From: G963676095 sp963676095
GTDB taxonomy: Bacteria; Bacteroidota; Bacteroidia; Bacteroidales; Prolixibacteraceae
DNA length: 64,000 nucleotides
Assembly: GCA_963676095.1 (NCBI GenBank)
Contig: OY781040.1
Coordinates: 1,798,001 to 1,862,000, forward strand
Direction: 5' to 3'
In this document: in pieces, positions 7,991-17,571 of the stretch
Layout of the letters: each line of letters opens with the position of its first letter
How positions within the stretch are numbered: the first letter of the stretch is position 1
Notes under the pieces: model-generated
Told to the model about the DNA's origin: nothing
The model's input: only the letters and a program-made list of their open reading frames with translations
Databases searched by the model: none
Program-made: the position numbers and the translations under genes

Positions 7991-8983
7991 GCGGATGTAA
8001 TTATATTTTAAGAACCATGTATAGGATTTGCCCATGGCATCCTGAATATTGGTGTCTTTCATATTCAACTCGTTTTTTGCTTTTCTGTTTGAAAAATAAT
8101 TATCGAGACTCAACAATCTCCAGTTTGTTTTATTCAGTATAATACTCCTTTTAAAAAGCCGCTGGATTATTTCAGCAATCACTGTAATCGGTTGTATAGC
8201 GCAATTTGGTATTTTTATCAATACTGCATGCGGATTATAGTTTCGTTTAATGAACATGAAAAACTGCCTGTAACTTAAATTTTCTCCGGCCAACAGGTAG
8301 CAGTTACCTGTTTTACCATCTGTCAACGCATTAACAGTTGCGTTGGCTGCATGTTCCACATCTACAAAGCTTTTTCCGCCAGGTGGATAAAAAATAACAC
8401 GACCATTAATTCCATGCAGAAACAATTTACCACTCGATCTTTTAGCATCGCCCGGCCCGATGAGAAAAGTCGGAGCCAGTATAATAACAGGGAAGCCATT
8501 GACGTGAAATTCGTTTAATAAAAATTCCTGGGCTAAATATTTGCTGTACGCGTAGCCTGACTTTCTTAGCCAGGGCATAAATCCAGACACCTCTGTCCCC
8601 GGATGTTCAATGTTTCCATTGGTAAAACAATTAGCAGTACTGATATAAAGAAACCGCTTAACAGCATACTTTTTACATAGCGGAACAAACAGCCTGACCG
8701 GCTCTGTGTTAACTGATTTATAATCTTCAAGTGCACCCTTCTGCCCTGTCTTTGCTGCACAATGAATTACGTAACGACATCCTTCTATCGCCCTGTCTAA
8801 ATCGCGCAAATTATGAAGTTCCCCTTCGATAACTTCATACTCCACATGTTGCAAAGCTAAACGGTTACTCTCTTTACGGAGAAGCAGAACAGGATGACAG
8901 CCCCTGCTTACAAGCTCGCGAACAATATTGGCGCCCAGGAATCCATTTCCTCCGGTAACCAAAACTCTCTCCAAATCAGGCAT
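7976..8983 (-). CDS. NAD-dependent epimerase/dehydratase-family protein (extended SDR)
   Basis: A full-length 335-residue extended SDR. The N terminus has the NAD(P) loop VTGGNGFLGAN (residues 8-18), a conserved HCAAKTG region, the STANCF segment with the catalytic Ser/Thr, and YAYSK with the catalytic Tyr and Lys. APTFLIGPGD follows in the substrate region. The family includes 3-beta-hydroxysteroid dehydrogenase-like and dihydroflavonol reductase-like enzymes acting on sugars or alcohols; substrate unknown. Its start overlaps the end of the SDR fragment at 8976 by eight bases, so it was once the second gene of an operon with that SDR. It appears intact although both neighbours are damaged. 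Confidence 0.85.
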   Translation of the reverse strand: MPDLERVLVTGGNGFLGANIVRELVSRGCHPVLLLRKESNRLALQHVEYEVIEGELHNLRDLDRAIEGCRYVIHCAAKTGQKGALEDYKSVNTEPVRLFVPLCKKYAVKRFLYISTANCFTNGNIEHPGTEVSGFMPWLRKSGYAYSKYLAQEFLLNEFHVNGFPVIILAPTFLIGPGDAKRSSGKLFLHGINGRVIFYPPGGKSFVDVEHAANATVNALTDGKTGNCYLLAGENLSYRQFFMFIKRNYNPHAVLIKIPNCAIQPITVIAEIIQRLFKRSIILNKTNWRLLSLDNYFSNRKAKNELNMKDTNIQDAMGKSYTWFLKYNYIRNKHR

Positions 8984-9458
8984 AAAACGAATGTTTCAGA
9001 TTTAACTCCTTGCGTAACGCATGTCTAAAGATAATCAATCGCAACCACACAGGACAACATTTCAAATAAGCATAACTAAGCTTGTTCATTAATCCGGGAA
9101 TAATTAAAGTATCATTCTTTAGTAATTGCCGGATGCAAATAGCTGCTGTTTTTTCAGACGATAAAATGGTTGATTTAATAAGTCTGCTATGGCTATTAAT
9201 TCGTTTCGAAACATCGCTATTGGTAGCCGTCCCTCCGGGGTGTGCCACACTAACTAAAACTCCGCTTCCTGCCAGTTCAGTCTGCAACCCCCTCGAAAAA
9301 GAATATACAAATGACTTCGATGCGGGATAAACCGTCTTGAAGGGCATTGGACTAAATGCAGCCATACTGGCAATATTCAGGATGTAGGCCAGTTTATTTC
9401 TTTTGATGTTGGGCAACAAGCGATGTATTAGCATAACCATGGCCCGGATATTGAGCAT
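8976..9458 (-). pseudogene. Headless SDR (C-terminal two thirds only)
   Basis: The frame begins MLNIRAMVML, which matches the middle of a classical SDR (after the missing NNAG region), and goes on with LNIASMAAFSPMPF, the YPASK active-site motif (VYPASKSFVYSFS) and VAHPGGTATN. The first roughly 90 residues, including the TGxxxGIG cofactor loop, are missing; a TAA lies immediately upstream in frame. Immediately upstream, starting at ATG 9532, is a short frame with a signal-peptide-like start (MKQIVFLLLLISNWSFA) that runs out after 34 codons, so the SDR 5' end seems to have been replaced by the head of a secreted-protein gene. Probably inactive. Confidence 0.75.
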
Positions 9459-9532
9459 GAATTACAGTATGTTTTTTTTTCTGCAAAGCTCCAGTTACTG
9501 ATCAGCAGCAATAAAAATACAATCTGTTTCAT
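9430..9532 (-). pseudogene. Signal-peptide start of a lost exported protein
   Basis: ATG at 9532 opens a 34-codon frame with a Lys start, a long leucine-rich core and SFA, a plausible Sec signal peptide, then a run of nine A and a quick stop. No mature domain follows; the sequence passes directly into the SDR fragment in another frame. Best read as the leftover head of a deleted gene. Confidence 0.35.
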
Positions 9533-9679
9533 CTTTTTTCGACAAAGCTACGGGTCACCCAAAGAAGCAGAAACAAGAAATCGATGAGTTGCTAAAGAAT
9601 GATTTGAGTTGAGAAAAACGCGGATTGAATTGCCGTAGTTAAGTTCTCAAAATATATTGTAAATGAGAGAGGGGAACCA

Positions 9680-11023
9680 CTACTTTTGATTGTTCGGCAG
9701 GCGAAGTATTATTTTAGGATCACCTGAGATCACACATTTACACATTTTCCGTTTACTGAAGGAGTAAGTTATGAAGCCTATTGCCAGATTAATCATTCCC
9801 ATTGACGTCTCGAACGGACTATTTATAAGAGCAAATACAATAATCCAGAGTGAAATGATAATGAAAATAATTTGAAAAAAAGGATAAAAAGGACTTCGAA
9901 AATAATCTGAAGATTGGATTGCCGGATTACGCCGTAACTTAAAAACACCGATGACAACCAATAAACTCGAAAGAGAAAGCAATATTCCGCAATAAATCAA
10001 TATCTGGTCAAAGGTTCCCGTTACCAGCAGTAACGTACTCAAAGCAAACTGGAGCCAGGAGGCTTTGAGGGGAATACCTTTCCGGTTTTCTCCGAAGTAG
10101 TTCCACAACGGATATTTTTTGGCAATAGCGGCTGTTACCTTAGGGCCGACCCAGATCATGGCACTAATGCCGGAGATCAGCAACAAGGAAAGGCTCCCGC
10201 TAAATATAACCGCAAACCTTTCGCCAAGCATATGCCTGGCGGTAATGGCACCCACATTTACCTGATTAACCAGCTCCGATTGCGGGACATGTTTTAAAAA
10301 GCTGTACTGAAGCAGTGTATATAGAACGGCAACAATAAGGGTCCCGCCGATAAGCGCTATTGGCAGCGATTTTTTAGGGGACTCAAATCCTTCGGTAATA
10401 TAGGCGGCAGCATTCCAGCCCGAATAAGAATAGGTTACATAAATCAGACTGATGGCAAAAGCTCCCGAAGTTATTTCGTGTAAGAAAGAAGAGCTAAAAG
10501 CAATTTTGTTTTCGGCACCACCGGGAAGGATCATTGCAATTCCGATAAAAATCAGAATAATCAGCACTTTAAACAAGGTGCTAATGTTTTGAAAAACCGA
10601 ACTCGAATGCAGGTTACGGCTGTGTACCCACGATATAATGGCGATGATTCCCACCCCGGCGGCTTTGGGATAAGGGATTGCCCATGGGAAATATTCCGTA
10701 AACGCGATAACCGAAAGGGCTATGGGTGCGGCAAATCCTACGGTAATGGAAATCCATCCCGATAAATACCCGATTACCGGGCTATACATGGAGTCCAGAA
10801 GTGCATATTCCCCACCCGACCTTTTTATAATTGTCCCTGCTTCGGCGTAGCTGAACGCCCCCGAAAGGGCAAACACACCCCCCAATATCCACAAAGCGAG
10901 AATGGACGATGTGTTTGCCAGGCCATTTAGCTGAAAACCAAGGCTTGTAAAAGCCCCGGTCCCGACCATATTGGCAATTACAATCGAAATCCCTGTCCGT
11001 GTCGAAATTTTTGTCTGTTTCAT
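9680..11023 (-). CDS. APC-family amino-acid permease
   Basis: A 447-residue integral membrane protein with about 12 hydrophobic segments. The first helix region carries the APC-type motif ISIVIANMVGTGAF, followed by GGVFALSGAFSYAEAG, both typical of amino acid-polyamine-organocation transporters that bring amino acids or similar compounds into the cytoplasm. It is 31 bases downstream of the exported methyltransferase-like gene and on the same strand as the TonB receptor before that, so all three are likely one transcript. The substrate cannot be told from sequence. If the operon is functional, it might move the product released in the periplasm by the upstream protein. Confidence 0.88.
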   Translation of the reverse strand: MKQTKISTRTGISIVIANMVGTGAFTSLGFQLNGLANTSSILALWILGGVFALSGAFSYAEAGTIIKRSGGEYALLDSMYSPVIGYLSGWISITVGFAAPIALSVIAFTEYFPWAIPYPKAAGVGIIAIISWVHSRNLHSSSVFQNISTLFKVLIILIFIGIAMILPGGAENKIAFSSSFLHEITSGAFAISLIYVTYSYSGWNAAAYITEGFESPKKSLPIALIGGTLIVAVLYTLLQYSFLKHVPQSELVNQVNVGAITARHMLGERFAVIFSGSLSLLLISGISAMIWVGPKVTAAIAKKYPLWNYFGENRKGIPLKASWLQFALSTLLLVTGTFDQILIYCGILLSLSSLLVVIGVFKLRRNPAIQSSDYFRSPFYPFFQIIFIIISLWIIVFALINSPFETSMGMINLAIGFITYSFSKRKMCKCVISGDPKIILRLPNNQK

Positions 11024-11054
11024 TGATAAGAAAAATCAGGATTTCGACTATGGA

Positions 11055-12182
11055 TCAAATCTCCCTGATTTTCCTGGCAGCCACTAAAAGAACAGGTTTT
11101 GCTTTGTCCTCATCAACGATTTTTGTCGTGAAATTACCAAACCCAGCTTCCGTTAACGCCTCTTTAAGAATATTTTCTTCGATATAATGAACAGGACGGC
11201 CACGAAAACTATGCATTAATTCAGTAATAGTCAGACTAACAGAACCATCACCGCCGGGGCGGTTTGTCCAGTGATTCGAAACCAATACGCCCCCCGTTAC
11301 CATTGATTTGTTTGCTTTTTTAAAAAACGCAATTAATTTTTCCTTTGTCCTTTGTCCATACAGAGCATTCGATACAAAAAACAGGTCATAACCGTCACCG
11401 ACCGGATCATTTTTCCTCATATCGAACCCATGAAAACTTACCCGGTCAAAATTTTTCTCGTCCTTTTGTACCTCCAGTGCAATGTCGCACACCTCGGGTA
11501 AATCGTAAACAAATGCTTTCATGTCCGGGTTTTTATCCAGGATTCCCATGGCATAATAGCCTATGCTACCGGCATAATCGATCAATTTCCGGCATTTTTT
11601 GAAATCCGGCAACGATTCCAGAAAAGAAGTGACTGCCTGGACCTGACCATCTTCATTAATCCGTTTTTTCATTGCCATAAGATGCTCTTTATTTTGCCAG
11701 GACGAGGTGCCACCCGTTCCGTTTACTTCAGGCTTCTTTAATTCTCCCGTCAAAGCCTGTTTCAGGTTTGCCATTGGCCCGGTTACAGTCACCATGTTTT
11801 CATTCATCCGGTCGAGGCGATTATCCGGAGACGATTTAACCAAATAGGTTGCGGCGGCCGGGGTCAGACAGTATTTCCCGTCGTTGAAGTCCAGCAATTT
11901 TACCGCATTCAACACGGCAAGCAAGGCACCGGTAACCGCTTCCTTTGTCTTCAGGTTCTCCGAAACCTGCTCCGGGCTCAATGATTTCCCTGATAACGTT
12001 TCAAACACGCCTACTTCAACGGCTGTATTCAGTATATGTGGTAAATAACCATCAGCTATCAGGTCGCTGATTAATCCATACGATGCAGGTACCAGTGCGT
12101 TAGGGCCCTTGTTTTCCTGCGCCAACAGGTACGTATTTCCAATCATTGCAAATAAAAATAACAGTTGAATAAATTTTTTCAT
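11055..12182 (-). CDS. O-methyltransferase-fold protein with a signal peptide
   Basis: The 375-residue protein has a convincing Sec signal peptide (MKKFIQLLFLFAMIGNTYLL, then AQ as cleavage region). The rest matches plant- and bacterial-type O-methyltransferases: a winged-helix dimerisation domain (about residues 35-115) and a Rossmann methyltransferase domain (about 160-370). The SAM loop, normally D-x-GGG-x-G, reads DYAGSIG at 202-208, so two glycines are replaced (A204, S206). SAM is not expected in the periplasm, so the protein may be a binding protein built on an enzyme fold, or may have an unusual reaction. It is 20 bases after a TonB-dependent receptor gene. The export prediction and the motif changes are seen in the sequence; a non-catalytic role is inference. 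Confidence 0.75.
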   Translation of the reverse strand: MKKFIQLLFLFAMIGNTYLLAQENKGPNALVPASYGLISDLIADGYLPHILNTAVEVGVFETLSGKSLSPEQVSENLKTKEAVTGALLAVLNAVKLLDFNDGKYCLTPAAATYLVKSSPDNRLDRMNENMVTVTGPMANLKQALTGELKKPEVNGTGGTSSWQNKEHLMAMKKRINEDGQVQAVTSFLESLPDFKKCRKLIDYAGSIGYYAMGILDKNPDMKAFVYDLPEVCDIALEVQKDEKNFDRVSFHGFDMRKNDPVGDGYDLFFVSNALYGQRTKEKLIAFFKKANKSMVTGGVLVSNHWTNRPGGDGSVSLTITELMHSFRGRPVHYIEENILKEALTEAGFGNFTTKIVDEDKAKPVLLVAARKIREI

Positions 12183-12202
12183 TTTTTGATCCTATTTCTT
12201 GT

Positions 12203-14410
12203 TTAAAAACGATATGCTAACGAAACACGGATATCTCTGCCAGGCTCGGGTATAATGGAACCTCCGCTTTCTATCGATGTTTGTTCGCTGTACTCTTTAT
12301 TAAAAAGGTTATAAACAGCCAGATACACCATTAATCCTTTCAGGGACTGAGGGGACCAATGTGCCTGTATCCCATGAAGGACATATCCCGGACGATCAGA
12401 TTCATAAACGCCTTTCAGTGTTCTTACAGCATTTAACATGTAATTCAGTTGTATCTCAGGATTAACCTGCCACAGAACGTTCCCGTTAAAACGGTCACCT
12501 GTCGGGGCTACTTTCCTTCGGCTCACTTCAATGGGGTTTCCATCTTTATCTTTTATGCCGACATGTACATAACCCATAAGTATATGAACATTTTTTCCTT
12601 TCCACCCCATGGAAAGTTCATATCCTTTGGAAATCACTCCGAGTGTATCGTTCCAGATTTTAGAGACAAAACCACCTCCGCCTCCAACCCGTTCAATCAG
12701 GTTTTCCATCCTGGTATTAAATATTTTTGCACCAAAACTCAGTTCGTCGCCGGAAGTAAAGAGATTTTTTTCCCTGTAGTTAAGTCCCGCCTGTTTCATT
12801 TCAGATGTTTCCGGCTTAAAAGGCTTCCCATCGTTAAAGTTGGTATCCCCGGTAATGTTAGCCATCCATTGGATCGGAATAGTCCCTCCAGCCCTAACTG
12901 CTTCACTATAGTCGGCAAACAGCCGAAGGCCTTTTAATGGGTCTATACTAACCCCTGCATTGGGAGAGAACCTGTTCCCATCCAGGGAGTGAGGACCGAA
13001 ATCACTTTTATAGTCGTCCCATCTGATCCCGTATGAAAGAGACAATACCGATATTTCGGAATGAGCTTGAGCAAAAAGCCCCCATGTTGAAGAGGTATTC
13101 GTCTGCTCTGTTCCCCCAAGAGATGTTGCAGAATTGCTGATTCCATCTTCTTTCTCAAAATCGGTGCCCACTGTCAACGTATTTTTCAGGTTTTTAAGAT
13201 TTAACGTAAAATCATTCTTTATGCTTCCCCCTATATTGTTGCTGGTTACGTCGATCCCGCTATCCTCATTATCCAGATTCCGGTGATTATAATAGGCATT
13301 AAACCTGAATTTCAGCCATGTAAAGCCCGGGAAAAAACGATAATCCAGCGTGTAGGTATTCCGGCTCATAACCTGATACTGGGCAGCCAGGGTATCAGAA
13401 GGTATTCCCATATCGCTCCCGGCGCCGCCGGTGATGTAATAACCTGTCGTCCGGTTGTATGTAGAACTTAACCTTAAATCATGATGCTTGTAATCGAGCA
13501 AGCTGAATTTTGCAAAGTAATTCTGAGATTTGAAGGCCGTATTGGGAATAATACCGCTTTTTGTACGATAATCATCCTGATCATCGATAGACGCGGAGAT
13601 TAACAGTCCTGTATATGGTGATAATTTAGCGCCAAGGATGGCACGTGTGTTATAAGCATCCGATACACCTGACAACCCCGCAGATAATTTTCCTCCTGTT
13701 ATAGCAGTTTCCTTTATCAGATCCTGGGCATCAATTGTCTCAAAAGAGATACTCCCTCCTAATCCTCCGGATGACTGTGTCGCTTCTGCCCCTGTCGAAA
13801 CTTTTACCTGCTTCAGTAAGGAGGGTTCGATACTGCCGGCATTTCCCCGGTGCTGAAAAAGGCTCCGTCCCTGTTCCGCCCCATCAATTGTTATGTTAAG
13901 ATTGCTTCCCTCAATGCCTCTGAGATATATGCGTTGAGCATTTGCACTACCGCCCCCAACCGAGACCGAAGGTTCGCCCATGAAAATATCCTTCATATCA
14001 ACAGCCTGAATCCGGTCCAGATAACCGCCCGAAATCTCCGTTGTATTGTTTGGACTCCCGGCAGTTCCAACCACTGAAATCTCTGACAATTCTGTTGATT
14101 GAGTTTGCAGTATAAAATTCACCTTTTCACTTGAAGAAGCAGTAACGTTAATAACTTTCGTCTTTTTCTTATACCCGACATGAGTAACCGTTATTTTTAG
14201 TTCCCCCTGAGGAACATTTACAAACCTGTATTTCCCGTTATCATCTGAGCTTGTAGTCATATTGTGGAATTCGATGCTGACATAAGCTCCGGCCAACGGC
14301 TTTTTATCGTCATTAAATACAAATCCACTAATTGTCTGGCCTTTTACACTACCTGTGGCTATGAATAAAAACATTCCCCAGTACCAGATTCTTAAAACCA
14401 TGCGTCTCAT
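12203..14410 (-). CDS. TonB-dependent outer-membrane receptor (module A)
   Basis: A 735-residue receptor: signal peptide ending near VKGQ, a carboxypeptidase-regulatory-like beta-sandwich (TISGFVFNDDKKPLAGA, about residues 25-105), a plug domain (IYLRGIEGSNLNITIDGA) and a beta-barrel that ends in RVSLAYRF with the terminal aromatic residue typical of outer-membrane barrels. Overall it resembles haem/haemoglobin-type or siderophore-type receptors, but the FRAP box of haem receptors is not clear: the corresponding place reads EAVRAGG. It is transcribed away from an AraC regulator at 14687, which very likely controls it, and is followed by the exported methyltransferase-like gene. The ligand is not known. 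Confidence 0.9.
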   Translation of the reverse strand: MRRMVLRIWYWGMFLFIATGSVKGQTISGFVFNDDKKPLAGAYVSIEFHNMTTSSDDNGKYRFVNVPQGELKITVTHVGYKKKTKVINVTASSSEKVNFILQTQSTELSEISVVGTAGSPNNTTEISGGYLDRIQAVDMKDIFMGEPSVSVGGGSANAQRIYLRGIEGSNLNITIDGAEQGRSLFQHRGNAGSIEPSLLKQVKVSTGAEATQSSGGLGGSISFETIDAQDLIKETAITGGKLSAGLSGVSDAYNTRAILGAKLSPYTGLLISASIDDQDDYRTKSGIIPNTAFKSQNYFAKFSLLDYKHHDLRLSSTYNRTTGYYITGGAGSDMGIPSDTLAAQYQVMSRNTYTLDYRFFPGFTWLKFRFNAYYNHRNLDNEDSGIDVTSNNIGGSIKNDFTLNLKNLKNTLTVGTDFEKEDGISNSATSLGGTEQTNTSSTWGLFAQAHSEISVLSLSYGIRWDDYKSDFGPHSLDGNRFSPNAGVSIDPLKGLRLFADYSEAVRAGGTIPIQWMANITGDTNFNDGKPFKPETSEMKQAGLNYREKNLFTSGDELSFGAKIFNTRMENLIERVGGGGGFVSKIWNDTLGVISKGYELSMGWKGKNVHILMGYVHVGIKDKDGNPIEVSRRKVAPTGDRFNGNVLWQVNPEIQLNYMLNAVRTLKGVYESDRPGYVLHGIQAHWSPQSLKGLMVYLAVYNLFNKEYSEQTSIESGGSIIPEPGRDIRVSLAYRF

Positions 14411-14686
14411 AACTGTTGTGCAATTTGAAGGAAAGAATCCCCCCTAATTGGGATTGTCTGTCCTTCCGTTTTATACTTCTTTTGTATTAATCAATTATAT
14501 CGTTACAAAATTGCGGAGATTACACCTGCTTGTTTTATATCAGGCGTCATCTGTTTTTAAGAATAAGGTATTTCAAAAGTATTCGTATATGAAACGAACA
14601 TGTTGCTTCACAACGCCCAAGGATAGTATAATAATTATCAGCAACATGGAGTTCCATACGACCATTAAAAAACAAATTATTATCGT
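14411..14686. promoter_or_regulatory. Divergent promoter region, TonB receptor / AraC regulator
   Basis: The 276 bases between two divergent genes must hold both promoters and the likely regulator site. The half next to the AraC gene is AT-rich (for example TAGTATAATAATTATCAGC). I could not identify a clear operator or a riboswitch; no B12-box-like sequence was seen on the minus strand. Confidence 0.35.
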
Positions 14687-15670
14687 ATGAAAATAAAAAT
14701 CTGTTTAAATCATGTGAAAGAGATCGCTTCCTTATCGTTACTAAATACAAATGCAGAAGGCACAACACCCAATTTCTGTGAAAAAAAAGAACCGGAAAGT
14801 ATATTCGGGAATGTAAGGTATAAGTACTTCTCCAACCTGAAATACAGCATTATTCAGCTGGATGTCAGGACAAAAGATTCACATGAAGTCATCTGCGATT
14901 TTGAAGGATCGGCTGTTGTGATGTCCTTTATGGAAAAAGGGATCACCTATTGTACCGCAAACCAGACAGAAGGCAGCATGCATGATAAGCAAAACAATGT
15001 TTTTTTTAATAATGGCCTTGTCAGATGCCGGTTAAAAGAAGCCAATTGTTTCCGTATCGTCCTTTCACGTGCTTATGTTGAGAAGCTGGCACAGCTTTAC
15101 CCGAATGCAATGGTCCCCCTGATTGCTGCAATCCGGGAAAACAGAAATTGTGTATTTGAAAACAGCCACCTGAGCACGACATTAGAAATGGAACAAATTA
15201 TAAAAACTATTACAAACGCAAACCTGCTTCAAATCGGAGAAGATATGTTTATTGAAGCAAAAATAAGGGAATTGCTTTACATGCAGATCCTCCAGTATTT
15301 GAAAGCGCTGAGTAAAAGGGATTTTAAACTGGAGCGATACAGGGAACAAATGCAAACGGCCTGCAGGTATATCGGGAACAATTTGTTACAACAGCCTTCT
15401 TTTCGTGAAATTGCAATGGCCGCAGGAGTATGCGATACAACATTAAAAATAGCTTTTAAATATTTCTATGGAAAAACTGTTTTTGGATATTTAAATGAAT
15501 GCCGGATGAATAAAGCCTGTGAACTTTTAAAAAATCCTTCTTACAGCATTTCAGATGTGGCTTTTCTTGTTGGCTATAAACACTCTTCTCATTTTTCAAC
15601 GACCTTTAAACAGACATATGGAATAAGCCCGGCTGAATACAGAAATAAAAACATTAAACTATTCGCCTAA
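14687..15670 (+). CDS. AraC-family regulator, PchR-like (module A)
   Basis: The 327-residue protein has an N-terminal ligand-binding-type domain and a C-terminal double helix-turn-helix (about residues 230-325): GVCDTTLKIAFKYFYGKTVF, YLNECRMNKACELL, then SDVAFLVGYKHSSHFSTTFK and the closing GISPAEYRN. The form with TLK-x-x-FK-x-x-x-GKT-V is typical of PchR, the regulator of siderophore or haem-type uptake in other bacteria. It is transcribed away from the TonB receptor gene, 276 bases away. It is a clear paralogue of the AraC protein at 30798-31805, with the same length and the same CDT-x-LK helix, but it lacks the cysteine cluster of that protein. Confidence 0.92.
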   Translation: MKIKICLNHVKEIASLSLLNTNAEGTTPNFCEKKEPESIFGNVRYKYFSNLKYSIIQLDVRTKDSHEVICDFEGSAVVMSFMEKGITYCTANQTEGSMHDKQNNVFFNNGLVRCRLKEANCFRIVLSRAYVEKLAQLYPNAMVPLIAAIRENRNCVFENSHLSTTLEMEQIIKTITNANLLQIGEDMFIEAKIRELLYMQILQYLKALSKRDFKLERYREQMQTACRYIGNNLLQQPSFREIAMAAGVCDTTLKIAFKYFYGKTVFGYLNECRMNKACELLKNPSYSISDVAFLVGYKHSSHFSTTFKQTYGISPAEYRNKNIKLFA

Positions 15671-15859
15671 ACATCCTCCCGCATAAAGCCTTCAAGGACA
15701 AACATGTCTGCTTTTCTGCTATTAATTTGATTATCCCCCGTTCCGTTTGACTATAAAGAATTTTTAAGCCTGATTTTTCCAGGAGGCCGACGACTGTTTC
15801 ATTTGAAAGCCTGACTTTAAAAGATGATTATCGTAATGCTCTTTTGTTGTCATCCTTTT

Positions 15860-16537
15860 TTAGCTTCTAAGCGAGGCTGTAAAATAAAGGACAGCCCCAT
15901 TCTCTTCTGTCAATTTTCTAAATAAGAAATGTTGTTTTTCAAACTTTTCTTTCAATTCCTTTTCCGGATAGAGTACTCCCCTTATCCTGACTTTTTTATT
16001 CATTTTTTCAGGGACAGGCACACTGCAGAAAAATACAGAATCCGGTTTTGAAACCCGTTTCAGTTCGTTTATAAAAAAGTCAATCCTTCCTATAAAATTT
16101 AGCGACAAATTACAAATAATTACATCAAAAGTCTCATTCGGAAAAGGTAAACTACAGGCATCTGACAAATAAAGTTCAGCAGCATAAAATCCATGTTTCT
16201 TCAATCTTTTTAAAGCCTGTCTGAGAAGCCCTTCGCTGATATCGACCCCGTAATACCGATTGTCGGAGGAAAGGACGGTTGCAAGGCTACCGCTTCCTGT
16301 TGCTATTTCCAACACGCTTTTGTGACGAATGTCCTGAAAAAAACCTTTTAATATTCTGAAGTGTTTCTCGTATGAAGCGTTAAGCTTTTTGGGGAATACC
16401 GACTTTTTCATTACCAGATCGTATAAAGGGGCAAACAAACCATTCATCCATGATTTATATTTTATGATCTTCCCCTTCTTATCGGTCGAATAATTAAGTC
16501 CATGTTTTTTGACTACTAAAAAATCTTTATCTTCCAT
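15860..16537 (-). CDS. Class I SAM-dependent methyltransferase
   Basis: A 225-residue cytosolic protein with a Methyltransf_11-type domain: motif I VLEIATGSGSLATVL (from about residue 75), DVIICNLSLNFI after the acidic turn, and LKRVSKPDSVFFCSVPVPE. It has no signal peptide. It lies 82 bases after the zinc-type cation transporter gene on the same strand and may end that operon; the next gene on its other side converges from the AraC regulator. The substrate is unknown; UbiE- or tetrapyrrole-like small molecules are possible but nothing in the sequence decides it. Confidence 0.85.
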   Translation of the reverse strand: MEDKDFLVVKKHGLNYSTDKKGKIIKYKSWMNGLFAPLYDLVMKKSVFPKKLNASYEKHFRILKGFFQDIRHKSVLEIATGSGSLATVLSSDNRYYGVDISEGLLRQALKRLKKHGFYAAELYLSDACSLPFPNETFDVIICNLSLNFIGRIDFFINELKRVSKPDSVFFCSVPVPEKMNKKVRIRGVLYPEKELKEKFEKQHFLFRKLTEENGAVLYFTASLRS

Positions 16538-16619
16538 TGCTTATCCGTTTAACATTCTTTTTGTTCCAGACCGATTCGCCGTGCCTGATTAAAATTAGCT
16601 TTCCCATGATTATTAATTT

Positions 16620-17561
16620 CTAATTGTTTATAAGTCGTTTTTCCCCGCCGCAACAATTATATCCTGTTTGCAGGGTAACGTGATGAATCCCGAATTTTTG
16701 ATGCAAAAGATTTTCTGTTTTCTCCCTGATTCCCATCATCTCCACCATACTTATATTGTTTTTCAGGTTCAGGTGTGCTTCAAGATGCGTTTGGGTATCG
16801 CTAAGCTTCCAAACATGCACGTGGTGTATGTTATCAACACCCTCCAACTGTTCTACCTGTTCTTTTATCTCTTCCAGGTTTATCCCGTGAGGTGCAGCCT
16901 GCATCAGAATATCAACGGTTTCCGTAACGATGTCCCAGGTATGCCACATGATGTAAATTCCGACCAACAGGGTAATTAGCGGATCGATCCAGTCTATTTT
17001 CCAAAGCCAGATGGCAATTCCTCCTGCAATAACGGCAACCGACGATAACGTATCGCCCAACAGGTGCATATAAGCTGCCCTTACGTTGAGGTTATGCGAT
17101 TTTTCTTTTCGCAATACAATAACCGATGCCAAATTGGCCAGTAGTCCAAACGTGGCAACAATCAGCATCAATTTTCCTTTTATAGCTTCGGGATGAATAA
17201 ACCGTTTATATGCTTCAAAAAACAAAAAAATACAGATGGCAATCAGCACGACCGCATTAAGCAAAGCAGCAAATATTTCTACCCGCTGATAGCCAAAAGT
17301 GTTTTTTTCGTCCGGTTTCTTACGGCTCTTTTTCCCGGCAAGGAAAGCGATGAAAATAGCAGAAGAATCGCCCAGATTATGAAGCGCATCTGATAACAAA
17401 GACAAGCTGTTTGAGATAAGTCCCCCAACAACCTGGACAATAGTTATGGCCAAATTCAATAAGGTTGCCCATAACAATTCTTTTCCTTCCAAATCACTCT
17501 CGTGAGAAAGATGAGGATGTCCATCGGGGTGAAGGTGTATATGATGTACCCTGTTTTCCAT
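16620..17561 (-). CDS. Cation diffusion facilitator (CzcD/ZitB-type metal efflux)
   Basis: This is a 313-residue CDF transporter: a His-rich cytosolic N terminus (HHIHLHPDGHPHLSHE), then six hydrophobic segments with the transport-site residues SLLSDALHNLGDS in TM2 and HLLGDTLSSVAV in TM5 (the H/D-x-x-x-D pairs), and a C-terminal cytosolic metal-binding domain (HHVHVWKLSDTQTHLEAHL). The H-x-x-x-D pattern is the usual zinc/cobalt signature. It exports Zn2+ or related divalent ions from the cytoplasm. It sits 11 bases after a small membrane-protein gene in a compact run with the alpha/beta hydrolase, so it is probably part of the operon headed by the ABC transporter. Confidence 0.93.
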   Translation of the reverse strand: MENRVHHIHLHPDGHPHLSHESDLEGKELLWATLLNLAITIVQVVGGLISNSLSLLSDALHNLGDSSAIFIAFLAGKKSRKKPDEKNTFGYQRVEIFAALLNAVVLIAICIFLFFEAYKRFIHPEAIKGKLMLIVATFGLLANLASVIVLRKEKSHNLNVRAAYMHLLGDTLSSVAVIAGGIAIWLWKIDWIDPLITLLVGIYIMWHTWDIVTETVDILMQAAPHGINLEEIKEQVEQLEGVDNIHHVHVWKLSDTQTHLEAHLNLKNNISMVEMMGIREKTENLLHQKFGIHHVTLQTGYNCCGGEKRLINN

Positions 17562-17571
17562 ATTGCTTTGA

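Noticed and set aside
9460..9540. Nine-A run as a phase-variable tract
   Set aside because: Neither frame shift around it restores a longer gene, because the SDR frame has an immediate upstream TAA.
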